The notes below the pieces were generated by a model. The model was not told the origin of the DNA and made no database searches. It worked only from the letters and a program-made list of their open reading frames with translations. A program made the position numbers and the translations under genes. From assembly GCA_021300125.1 (NCBI GenBank), contig JAJTHX010000419.1, positions 1 to 14,385 on the forward strand: DNA of 14,385 nt, given 5' to 3'. Every line of letters starts with the position of its first letter. Positions within the stretch are counted from its first letter, which is position 1. The stretch comes from Betaproteobacteria bacterium. Its GTDB lineage: Bacteria; Pseudomonadota; Gammaproteobacteria; Burkholderiales; SG8-41. This document shows, piece after piece, positions 7,887-14,385 of this stretch.

Positions 7887-8448
7887 CGCAACCCTGCGGC
7901 GCTGGTTCGCGCTGATCCTGCTCCCGCTGTTGCTTGGCGCTGCGGGTGCTGCATCGGCCCAGGGCCACGGCATCGATGTGCGCCGCGCCGCGGTCAGCAT
8001 TGCCGACGACCACTACGTGCTCGAAGCCGATTTTGACATCGCGCTGTCGGCGCCGCTCGAGGAAGCCCTGAACAAGGGCATCCCGCTCTACTTCGTGCTC
8101 GAATTCGAAATGGTTCGCCCGCGCTGGTACTGGTTCAACGACCGTGCCGTCAGCACCCAGCAGACCTATCGCCTGTCGTACAGCGCACTGACGCGGCAGT
8201 ACCGCATCGGCTTTGGCGCCTTCTACCAGAATTACCCGAGCCTCGGCGAGGCGCTGCAGGTGATGAGCCGATTGCGCCGGCGTTACGATCTCGATCCCGG
8301 TGCCTTGAGCCGTGGCACGGCCTACATCGCCGCGCTGCGCCTGCGCCTGGACATCTCTCAGCTGCCGCGACCCTTCAACCTCAATGCCCTGGGTTCGCGT
8401 GAATGGAGCCTGGGCTCCGACTGGCATCGCTGGACGGTGATGCCATGA
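7864..8448 (+). CDS. DUF4390 family secreted or membrane-anchored protein
   Basis: A 194-residue protein with an N-terminal export signal: basic LRR at 11-13, a hydrophobic run at about 14-29, then ASAQG. The rest resembles the DUF4390 family that commonly sits between rsmB and ntrY in betaproteobacteria. Visible features are VLEFEMVRPRWYWFND (78-93), LSYSALTRQYRIGFG (104-118) and RLDISQLPRPF (161-171). Its biochemical role is unknown. Position directly before a sensor kinase suggests, without proof, a link to NtrY signalling in the envelope. In-frame ATGs also exist at 7840 and 7849; I chose 7864 because it gives the shortest pre-signal segment. In every case the start lies inside rsmB (23 bp overlap at 7864). 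The stop overlaps the ntrY start. Confidence 0.85.
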   Translation: MPFWKRPDATLRRWFALILLPLLLGAAGAASAQGHGIDVRRAAVSIADDHYVLEADFDIALSAPLEEALNKGIPLYFVLEFEMVRPRWYWFNDRAVSTQQTYRLSYSALTRQYRIGFGAFYQNYPSLGEALQVMSRLRRRYDLDPGALSRGTAYIAALRLRLDISQLPRPFNLNALGSREWSLGSDWHRWTVMP

Positions 8449-10634
8449 ATGTGACCGCAGCCACCGCCAAGCCGCAGCGCTCCGGCATGGTCATGCGCTA
8501 TCTGATGGTGGGCTGCGTCGTGCTCGGCGTGGTCGCGGTGTTCCTGCTGGCCTCGGTCAGTGCCAACAACGAACTGTTCTCCGATTATTACCCGGTGATG
8601 CTGGCGGTGAATCTGGCGATCGCGGGCTTGATCGCGGGTATGGTCACCTGGCAGCTGCTGCGTCTGCGCCGGCGCCTGCGCGAAGGCGAATTCGGCGCCA
8701 AGCTGACATTGCGCCTGGTGACCCTGTTCGGCCTGATGGCGGTGCTGCCGGGCGCGCTGATCTACGGCGTGTCGGTGCAGTTCGTGTCGCAGAGCATCGA
8801 GTCCTGGTTCGAAGTGCGCCTCGACAGCGCGCTGGAAAGCGGACTCAATCTCGGCCGCAGCAGCCTCGATGGCCGGCTCAAGGACCTGAGCGCCAAGGCC
8901 GAGGCGATGGCCCTGTCCCTGTCTTCGCGGCCGGCCCCGGAACAGATTGCCGCACTGCATGCGCTGCGCGAGCAGGCCGCGGTCGAGGAGGCCGCGCTGT
9001 ACACCGCGCGCGGCCGCCTCATCACGTTTTCCGGCACCGAAAAAAGCAGCATCGCGCCGGAGGGTCCCAATACCACCGCCTTGCGCCAGGTCCGCCTGCA
9101 GAAAAGCTACGGCGTGGTGGAGTCGCTGCCGGAGCGCGGCCTCTACCTGCGCGTGCTGGCACCGGTGGATGTAGTGTCACTGACCGAGGATGCGCGCGTG
9201 CTGCAACTGCTGCAATCGGTGCCGCAGCAACTCGCACAGAACGCCGAGGCGGTACAGGCCGGCTATCGCGAGTACCAGGAACTGCAACTTGCCCGGCGCG
9301 GCCTCAAGCGGCTTTACGGCATCACCCTCACGCTGGCGCTGCTGCTGGCGGTGCTGTCTTCCCTGGGCCTTGCGGTGCTGCTGTCAAACCGCCTGTCTGC
9401 CCCGCTGTCCGCCCTGGTTGAAGGCACGCGCGCCGTGGCGCAGGGCGATTTCAGCCGCCGTGCCGCGGTGGCAAGCCGCGACGAACTGGGCCAGCTCACG
9501 CAGTCCTTCAACAGCATGACGCTGCAGCTGGCTGAAGCGCAATCAAGAGTCGAGCGCAATCAGGCCCAGCTCGCGCATGCCAAGGCCTATCTCGAAAGCG
9601 TGCTGGCCAACCTGTCGGCTGGCGTGCTCACGTTCGACACCGCGCTGCGCCTGCGCTCGGCCAATCCCAGTGCCACCCAGATTCTCGGCACCGACTGTGC
9701 TGCCTTGGTCGGCGTTGCGCTGCAGGAGTGGCCGGCGCGCGAGGTTTCGTTCGCGGCGCTGTCGCAGGTGCTCGCCGAAGCCTTCGAAGGCGCGAGCACC
9801 GACACGGCCTGGCAGCGCCAGGTCGAACGCGAGTTGCGCGACGGCACCCAGGTGCTGCTGCTGCGCGCCACCCGCTTCGGCGAAGCCGGCGACGGCGGCC
9901 TGATCGTGGTCTTCGACGACGTCACCCACCTGTTGCAGGCGCAGCGTGACGCTGCCTGGGCCGAGGTCGCGCGCCGGCTCGCGCACGAAATCAAGAATCC
10001 CCTGACGCCGATCCAGCTTTCGGCCGAACGCCTGCAGCTCAAGCTCGCGCCCAAGCTGCAGTCCGGCGACGCCGAAATCCTGGGGCGCTCGACACAGACC
10101 ATCGTCAGCCAGGTCGCCGCCCTGAAGCGCATGGTGGATGCTTTCAGCCAGTACGCGCGCAATCCCGAACCGGCGCTGCGCCCGCTCGACCTCAATGCAC
10201 TGGTGCGCGAAGTGCTGACGCTGTACGAATCGCTCGGTTCCAGCCTCGCACTGAACCTCGCGGCAACGCTGCCCGCGGTCGAGGGCGATTCCACGCAGAT
10301 CCGCCAGGTGATCCACAACCTGCTGCAGAACGCGCAGGACGCACTGGCCGGCGTCGAGGAGCCGCGCATCGAGATCCTCACCGCCCTGCACGGCAGCCGC
10401 GTAGAACTGTCGGTGACTGACAATGGCAGCGGTTTTCCGGAAAACCTGATGAAACGCGCTTTCGAGCCCTATGTCACCACCAAGCCGCGTGGTACCGGCC
10501 TCGGCCTGTCCATTGTGCGCAAGATCGTCGAGGAGCATCACGGCGAGGTGGCCATCGGCAACGTGTCCCCGCGCGGCGCGCGCGTGAGCATTCTTCTGCC
10601 CGCGATGCGCGCCGGCGAACGCAGTGCAGCATGA
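8445..10634 (+). CDS. ntrY: Sensor histidine kinase NtrY
   Basis: Membrane histidine kinase of the NtrYX two-component system, linked in other bacteria to nitrogen metabolism and to redox or respiratory control. In 729 residues it has three N-terminal membrane segments (about 17-37, 50-72, 90-112), a presumed periplasmic region (113-291) and a fourth membrane segment (292-314). A HAMP domain (about 315-365) and a PAS-like domain (about 380-495) follow. The dimerisation box RRLAHEIKNPLTP (510-522) has phospho-acceptor His514. The ATPase domain has NLLQNAQDAL (625-634), DNGSG (659-663) and GTGLGLS (683-689). All catalytic motifs are intact. The ATG at 8445 overlaps the DUF4390 TGA (ATGA), a classic coupling junction. 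An upstream in-frame ATG at 8403 is possible but lies deeper in the previous gene. The partner regulator follows 20 bp later. Confidence 0.94.
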   Translation: MNVTAATAKPQRSGMVMRYLMVGCVVLGVVAVFLLASVSANNELFSDYYPVMLAVNLAIAGLIAGMVTWQLLRLRRRLREGEFGAKLTLRLVTLFGLMAVLPGALIYGVSVQFVSQSIESWFEVRLDSALESGLNLGRSSLDGRLKDLSAKAEAMALSLSSRPAPEQIAALHALREQAAVEEAALYTARGRLITFSGTEKSSIAPEGPNTTALRQVRLQKSYGVVESLPERGLYLRVLAPVDVVSLTEDARVLQLLQSVPQQLAQNAEAVQAGYREYQELQLARRGLKRLYGITLTLALLLAVLSSLGLAVLLSNRLSAPLSALVEGTRAVAQGDFSRRAAVASRDELGQLTQSFNSMTLQLAEAQSRVERNQAQLAHAKAYLESVLANLSAGVLTFDTALRLRSANPSATQILGTDCAALVGVALQEWPAREVSFAALSQVLAEAFEGASTDTAWQRQVERELRDGTQVLLLRATRFGEAGDGGLIVVFDDVTHLLQAQRDAAWAEVARRLAHEIKNPLTPIQLSAERLQLKLAPKLQSGDAEILGRSTQTIVSQVAALKRMVDAFSQYARNPEPALRPLDLNALVREVLTLYESLGSSLALNLAATLPAVEGDSTQIRQVIHNLLQNAQDALAGVEEPRIEILTALHGSRVELSVTDNGSGFPENLMKRAFEPYVTTKPRGTGLGLSIVRKIVEEHHGEVAIGNVSPRGARVSILLPAMRAGERSAA

Positions 10635-10654
10635 CTTTCGTGACGACCTGACCC

Positions 10655-11905
10655 ATGCGACAGATCCTGGTAGTTGACGATGAAATCGGCATCCGCGAGC
10701 TGCTCTCGGAAATCCTTTCCGACGAGGGTTACGACGTGCAGCTCGCCGAGAATGCCGGGGCCGCGCGCGCCTTCCGCAGCCACAACCGGCCCGACCTGGT
10801 GCTGCTCGACATCTGGATGCCCGATACCGACGGCATCACGCTGCTCAAGGAGTGGGCAAGCACCGGCCAGCTGACGATGCCGGTGGTGATGATGTCCGGC
10901 CACGGCACCATCGATACCGCGGTCGAGGCTACGCGCATCGGCGCCTACGATTTCCTCGAAAAGCCGATTGCGCTGCAGAAGCTGCTCGCCACCGTGGGCA
11001 GGGCGATCACCCGCGGCGAGCGCCGGCCGCAGGCCGCGGCACTGGGCATGCTGGGCCGCACGCCGGTGGTGCAGGAACTCAAGCAGCGCCTGGAGCGCAT
11101 CGCCGCCAGCCGCGCGTCGGTGCTGGTGCATGGTACGCCGGGCTGTGCCTTCGAGGCCTGCGCCCGCATCCTGCATGCGCCGAACATGCCCTGGGCGGCG
11201 GTGGAAAGCGGCGCGCAGCTGGTGGAAGCACCGCTGGACCTGCTGCAGACGGCGCGCGGCGGCACGCTGTTCGTGCGCGATGTGGCCGAATTCAGCAAGC
11301 TCGAACAGCGCGGGCTCTACGTGCTGCTGTCCCAGGCCGAGCGCCACAACGTGCGCGTGGTCTGCTGCAGTACCCGGCCACTGGCGGAATTGGTGGCCGC
11401 GGGCAGTTTTGATGACCGCGTCTACCAGATGCTCGGGGGCACCACCATCCAGCTGCCGCGGCTGCGTGAGCAGCGCGATGACGTGCCTGAACTTGCGGCC
11501 GCGCTGCTCAACGACCTGGTCGAGCAGAAACTGGTGCCGCCGCGCCATTTCAGCACCGCGGCGCTCAATGCCCTGCGCAACTATGAATGGCCGGGCAACC
11601 TGTCCGAGCTCAAAAGCGTGGTGCAGACGCTGGCCAACACCGCGGCCGGTGAACAGATCTCCCTTGAGGAAACCGTGCGCGTGGTGCCGCAATCGGCGGC
11701 GCCCGACGCCGCGTCGGTGCTCAAGCTCGATGCCCCCCTGCGCGACGCCCGCGATGCCTTCGAGCGCATCTATTTCGAATATCACCTCGCCCGCGAGGGC
11801 GGCAATATCAGCCGCGTGGCCGAGGTGGTGGGGCTCGAACGCACGCATTTGTATCGAAAGCTCAAGCACTTGGGCATCAAGGCTTCGCGCAAGCACGAAG
11901 AGTAG
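10655..11905 (+). CDS. ntrX: NtrX-type response regulator with a degenerate AAA+ domain
   Basis: Partner of NtrY. The 416-residue protein starts with an intact receiver domain: acidic Asp8/Asp9, phospho-acceptor Asp52 in LLDIWMP, Ser81, and Lys103 in EKP. It ends with a Fis-type helix-turn-helix (NISRVAEVVGLERTHLYRKL, 384-403). The middle (about 132-325) aligns with a sigma-54 activator AAA+ domain but is broken. Walker A reads GTPGCAFE (160-167), with Phe166 in place of Lys. The GAFTGA segment between PWAAVESGA and ARGGTLF is missing. Walker B reads LFVRD (205-209) instead of LFLDE. Sensor I Asn is Thr240. The arginine-finger stretch is SFDDRVYQML (251-260). Sensor II reads WPGNLSEL (312-319) without Arg. 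The frame is open and codon use looks normal, so this is a maintained protein, not a pseudogene. It probably acts by binding DNA without activating sigma-54. The only usable start is 10655, because an in-frame stop lies at 10649-10651. Confidence 0.9.
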   Translation: MRQILVVDDEIGIRELLSEILSDEGYDVQLAENAGAARAFRSHNRPDLVLLDIWMPDTDGITLLKEWASTGQLTMPVVMMSGHGTIDTAVEATRIGAYDFLEKPIALQKLLATVGRAITRGERRPQAAALGMLGRTPVVQELKQRLERIAASRASVLVHGTPGCAFEACARILHAPNMPWAAVESGAQLVEAPLDLLQTARGGTLFVRDVAEFSKLEQRGLYVLLSQAERHNVRVVCCSTRPLAELVAAGSFDDRVYQMLGGTTIQLPRLREQRDDVPELAAALLNDLVEQKLVPPRHFSTAALNALRNYEWPGNLSELKSVVQTLANTAAGEQISLEETVRVVPQSAAPDAASVLKLDAPLRDARDAFERIYFEYHLAREGGNISRVAEVVGLERTHLYRKLKHLGIKASRKHEE

Positions 11906-11949
11906 GGCTCGCGAGCCGCGTGCCCTCGCGCCGCCCAGTGGTGAGCCGC

Positions 11950-11955
11950 TATAAT
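11950..11955 (+). promoter_or_regulatory. TATAAT -10 box of the tkt promoter
   Basis: A perfect TATAAT in the 94-bp gap between ntrX and tkt, in the context GCTATAATC. Transcription would begin about 7 nt downstream, leaving a leader of roughly 38 nt. The matching -35 region is GC-rich and shows no clear TTGACA. This suggests that tkt-gap is a separate transcription unit from the def-ntrX run. Confidence 0.55.
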
Positions 11956-11985
11956 CAAGGCTTTTCCCGCTCGTCTTTTCCTCCC

Positions 11986-11989
11986 AGGA
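11986..11989 (+). promoter_or_regulatory. Shine-Dalgarno of tkt
   Basis: AGGA lies 10 nt before the ATG at 12000 and supports that start, which also gives the standard transketolase N-terminus. Confidence 0.6.
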
Positions 11990-11999
11990 TCCGCAAGCC

Positions 12000-14012
12000 A
12001 TGACTGCCCGACCCGAGCTGGCGAACGCGCTGCGCGCGTTGGCGATGGATGCCGTTCAGCAAGCCAACTCCGGTCACCCCGGCATGCCCATGGGCATGGC
12101 CGAGATCGCCGAAGCTCTTTGGCGGCGCCACCTGCGCCATAACCCGGCCCATCCGCATTGGGCCAACCGCGACCGCTTCGTGCTCTCCAACGGGCACGGC
12201 TCGATGCTGCTCTACGCCCTGCTGCACCTCACCGGCTATGACCTGCCGATCGAGGAGCTTCAGCGTTTCCGCCAGCTGCACTCGAAAACCCCCGGCCATC
12301 CCGAGTACGGCATGGCCCCGGGTGTCGAGACCACCACCGGCCCGCTGGGCCAGGGCATCGCCAATGCCGTGGGCATGGCCATCGCCGAGCGGATGCTGGC
12401 CGAGCGCTTCAACCGCGACGGCCAGGCCATCGTCGATCACCGCACCTACGTCTTCCTCGGCGACGGCTGCCTGATGGAAGGCATTTCGCATGAAGTCTGC
12501 GCGCTGGCCGGCACCCTCAGGCTGAACAAGCTGATCGCCCTCTACGACGACAACGGCATTTCCATCGACTCTGAAAAAGCCAATATAAAACAGTGGTTTA
12601 CAGACAATGTCCCACAGCGCTTCGCGGCCTATGGCTGGAACGTGATCTATGGCGTGGACGGCCATGACGCCGACGCCGTGGACGAAGCGATCCGCAGCGC
12701 GCAGCAGGAAACCGCGCGGCCGACGCTGATCTGCTGCAAGACCGTGATCGGCAGAGGCTCGCCGAAAAAACAGAATACCGGCGGTGTGCATGGCGCACCG
12801 CTGGGTGCCGAGGAAATCGCGGCCACGCGCGAAGCCATCGGCTGGCCGCACCCCCCTTTCGAGATTCCGGAATCCGTGCGCGCCGAATGGAACGCGCGCG
12901 AACGCGGCGCGGCGCTGGAGTCGGAATGGAACCAGCGCTTTGCCGCCTATGCCGCCACGCAGCCGGAACTGGCCGCGGAATTCAGGCGCTGCATGGCGGG
13001 AGAACTGCCGGCGGACTGGCCGGCAAAGCGCGAAGCCTTCATTGCGCAGACTGTGCAGAAAGCCGAGACCATTGCCACGCGCAAGGCTTCGCAGAACGCG
13101 ATAGAAGGTTACGCGCCAGCCCTGCCCGAACTGATCGGCGGTTCGGCGGACCTTGCCGGTTCCAACCTGACGCTGTGGTCAGGCTCAAAGGGTGTCGGCG
13201 CAACGGGCGGCGGCAACTACCTCTATTTCGGCGTGCGCGAATTCGGCATGGCCGCAATCTGCAACGGCATCGCACTGCACGGCGGCCTGATTCCGTACCA
13301 CGCCACTTTCCTGGTGTTCTCGGATTACGCCCGCAATGCGCTGCGCATGGCCGCACTGATGAAACAGCGCGTGGTCTGCGTATTCACCCACGATTCAATC
13401 GGCCTCGGCGAAGACGGTCCGACCCATCAGCCGGTGGAGCATGCAGCGACGCTGCGCCTGCTGCCGAACATGGAGGTGTGGCGGCCCTGCGATTCGCTGG
13501 AAACGGCGGTGGCCTGGGCGGCTGCGATCGAGCGCAGGGACGGCCCGACCAGCCTGCTGCTGTCGCGGCAGAACCTCAATTTCCAGAGCCGCAACGCCGA
13601 GCAGCTTTCCGCAGTGGCCCGTGGCGGCTATGTGCTCAGCGAGGGCAACGGTGCTGCGCGCGCGGTGATCATCGCCACCGGCTCTGAAGTTGCGGTCGCA
13701 CTCGCCGCGCAGCAGGCGCTGGCCTCGGACGGCATCACCGTCCGCGTGGTGTCCATGCCCTGCACCCAGGCTTTCGACCGCCAGGACCAGGCGTATCGCG
13801 AATCGGTGCTGCTTTGTGATGGAAAAGGTCGGGGCATTCCCCGAGTGGCCGTCGAGGCCGGCGTCACCGACTACTGGCGCAAGTACGTGGGCCTCGAAGG
13901 CAAGGTCATCGGCATCGACCGCTATGGTGAATCGGCCCCGGCGGGCGAGCTGTTCAAGTTTTTCGGCATCACCGGCGACGCCGTCGCAGCGGCGGTGCGC
14001 AGCGTGTTGTAA
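12000..14012 (+). CDS. tkt: Transketolase
   Basis: A thiamine-diphosphate enzyme that moves two-carbon units between sugar phosphates in the pentose phosphate and Calvin cycles. The 670-residue length is normal. Visible features are [14 protein letters not shown] (22-35), the cofactor motif from GDGCLMEG (154-161) to DDN (183-185), His264, [10 protein letters not shown] (380-389), and catalytic Glu414 in FGVREFGM. The substrate stretch [16 protein letters not shown] (463-478) carries His464 and His476, and the C-terminal domain closes with [19 protein letters not shown] (640-658). Two stretches look unusual: residues about 191-205, encoded by locally AT-rich DNA, and residues 604-614, where a Gly-rich [10 protein letters not shown] replaces the usual short link between ESVL and RVAVEAG. 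A gap-type gene follows after 39 bp, so the two are likely co-transcribed. Confidence 0.96.
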   Translation: MTARPELANALRALAMDAVQQANSGHPGMPMGMAEIAEALWRRHLRHNPAHPHWANRDRFVLSNGHGSMLLYALLHLTGYDLPIEELQRFRQLHSKTPGHPEYGMAPGVETTTGPLGQGIANAVGMAIAERMLAERFNRDGQAIVDHRTYVFLGDGCLMEGISHEVCALAGTLRLNKLIALYDDNGISIDSEKANIKQWFTDNVPQRFAAYGWNVIYGVDGHDADAVDEAIRSAQQETARPTLICCKTVIGRGSPKKQNTGGVHGAPLGAEEIAATREAIGWPHPPFEIPESVRAEWNARERGAALESEWNQRFAAYAATQPELAAEFRRCMAGELPADWPAKREAFIAQTVQKAETIATRKASQNAIEGYAPALPELIGGSADLAGSNLTLWSGSKGVGATGGGNYLYFGVREFGMAAICNGIALHGGLIPYHATFLVFSDYARNALRMAALMKQRVVCVFTHDSIGLGEDGPTHQPVEHAATLRLLPNMEVWRPCDSLETAVAWAAAIERRDGPTSLLLSRQNLNFQSRNAEQLSAVARGGYVLSEGNGAARAVIIATGSEVAVALAAQQALASDGITVRVVSMPCTQAFDRQDQAYRESVLLCDGKGRGIPRVAVEAGVTDYWRKYVGLEGKVIGIDRYGESAPAGELFKFFGITGDAVAAAVRSVL

Positions 14013-14041
14013 CCGTTCCATTCCAACAACCGGATTTCAGC

Positions 14042-14047
14042 GAGGGG
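14042..14047 (+). promoter_or_regulatory. Shine-Dalgarno of gap
   Basis: GAGGGG lies 4 nt before the ATG at 14052, in the 39-bp tkt-gap spacer. No promoter-like sequence or hairpin is evident in the spacer, which favours read-through from tkt. Confidence 0.55.
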
Positions 14048-14051
14048 CGTC

Positions 14052-14385
14052 ATGGCAATCAAGGTCGGCATCAACGGATTTGGGCGTATCGGGCGGATGG
14101 TGTTTCGCGCCGCGGTACAGGATTTTCCCGATATCGAGGTGGTCGGCATCAACGACCTGCTCGAGCCCGACTACCTTGCCTACATGCTGCGCCACGACTC
14201 GGTGCACGGCAAATTCAAGGGCGAGATCTCGGTTTCCGGCAACACACTGGTGGTCAACGGCAAGAAGATCCGTCTCACCGCAGTCAAGGACCCGACCGAA
14301 CTGAAATGGAATGAAGTCGGCGCCGACATCGTGATCGAGGCCACCGGCCTCTTCCTCGACAAGGCCACCGCCGGCAAGCACCTCG
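14052..14385 (+). CDS. gap: Type I glyceraldehyde-3-phosphate dehydrogenase (partial, 3' end outside window)
   Basis: The first 111 codons of the NAD(P)-binding half of GAPDH, which interconverts glyceraldehyde 3-phosphate and 1,3-bisphosphoglycerate. The start [20 protein letters not shown] is the Rossmann dinucleotide-binding signature. It is followed by [25 protein letters not shown], and [13 protein letters not shown]. The reading frame is still open at the window edge, and the catalytic cysteine domain lies beyond it. The Asp-Leu pair after GIN is the common bacterial form. Following tkt, it marks a glycolysis/Calvin cluster that often continues with pgk, which cannot be seen here. Confidence 0.95.
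   Translation, partial: MAIKVGINGFGRIGRMVFRAAVQDFPDIEVVGINDLLEPDYLAYMLRHDSVHGKFKGEISVSGNTLVVNGKKIRLTAVKDPTELKWNEVGADIVIEATGLFLDKATAGKHL

Noticed and set aside
6009..8000. A 663-codon minus-strand open frame over fmt, rsmB and DUF4390
   Set aside because: It crosses three well-supported genes in antisense, is rich in His/Gln/Arg/Gly, and has no motif. It is a composition shadow.
11906..11917. 12-bp palindrome GGCTCGCGAGCC directly after the ntrX stop, as a terminator
   Set aside because: It has no loop of its own and no T-run follows. An overlapping GCGAG/CTCGC stem is short. It is too weak to call as a terminator or operator.
10538..12001. A 487-codon minus-strand open frame over ntrX
   Set aside because: It is antisense to ntrX, whose receiver and HTH motifs are clear; no domain is visible in this frame.
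1..14385. Defence system, prophage, transposon or CRISPR
   Set aside because: No integrase, transposase, repeat array or defence-type domain was found. All named genes are housekeeping or conserved regulators in a normal order.

Overview
The window is GC-rich chromosomal DNA with dense, short-gapped genes. It looks betaproteobacterial (the Rhodocyclales/Nitrosomonadales/Burkholderiales range). The evidence is gene order: def-fmt-rsmB-DUF4390-ntrY-ntrX, with a divergent LysM-protein gene and dprA, is a familiar betaproteobacterial arrangement. The genus cannot be read from this sequence. There are twelve protein genes, two of them cut by the window edges. I see no tRNA, rRNA, CRISPR array, insertion sequence or phage gene.

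Left part (1-5051). The last codons of an unidentified plus-strand gene end at 59. A 13-bp perfect inverted repeat (95-133) separates it from a convergent minus-strand block read right to left: a LysM-domain secreted protein (5051-3909), dprA (3889-2810) and topB (2704-149). LysM and dprA are 19 bp apart and probably co-transcribed. topB follows after about 105 bp. dprA and topB both act on DNA, while the LysM protein is an envelope protein.

Central part (5052-11905). A short AT-rich divergent control region precedes a plus-strand run. It begins with def and fmt, which remove and add the formyl group of initiator Met. rsmB (16S rRNA m5C967 methylation), a secreted DUF4390 protein and the two-component pair ntrY-ntrX follow. 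Gaps are 12 bp and 6 bp, then two overlaps (one an ATGA stop/start overlap), then 20 bp. This suggests one long transcript with translational coupling.

Right part (11906-14385). A new promoter with a perfect TATAAT box precedes tkt (transketolase), followed 39 bp later by the start of a glyceraldehyde-3-phosphate dehydrogenase gene that runs off the window. This is the beginning of a central-carbon cluster (pentose phosphate/Calvin plus glycolysis).

The most notable observation is in ntrX. The receiver domain and the Fis-type DNA-binding end look intact. The central sigma-54 AAA+ domain, however, has lost the Walker A lysine, the Walker B Asp-Glu pair, the whole GAFTGA-loop segment, the sensor I Asn, the arginine fingers and the sensor II Arg. 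The partner kinase NtrY keeps all its catalytic motifs. The pair therefore looks like a working phosphorelay whose output no longer uses ATP hydrolysis or sigma-54. The rest of the window is ordinary housekeeping DNA, with two local oddities inside tkt.
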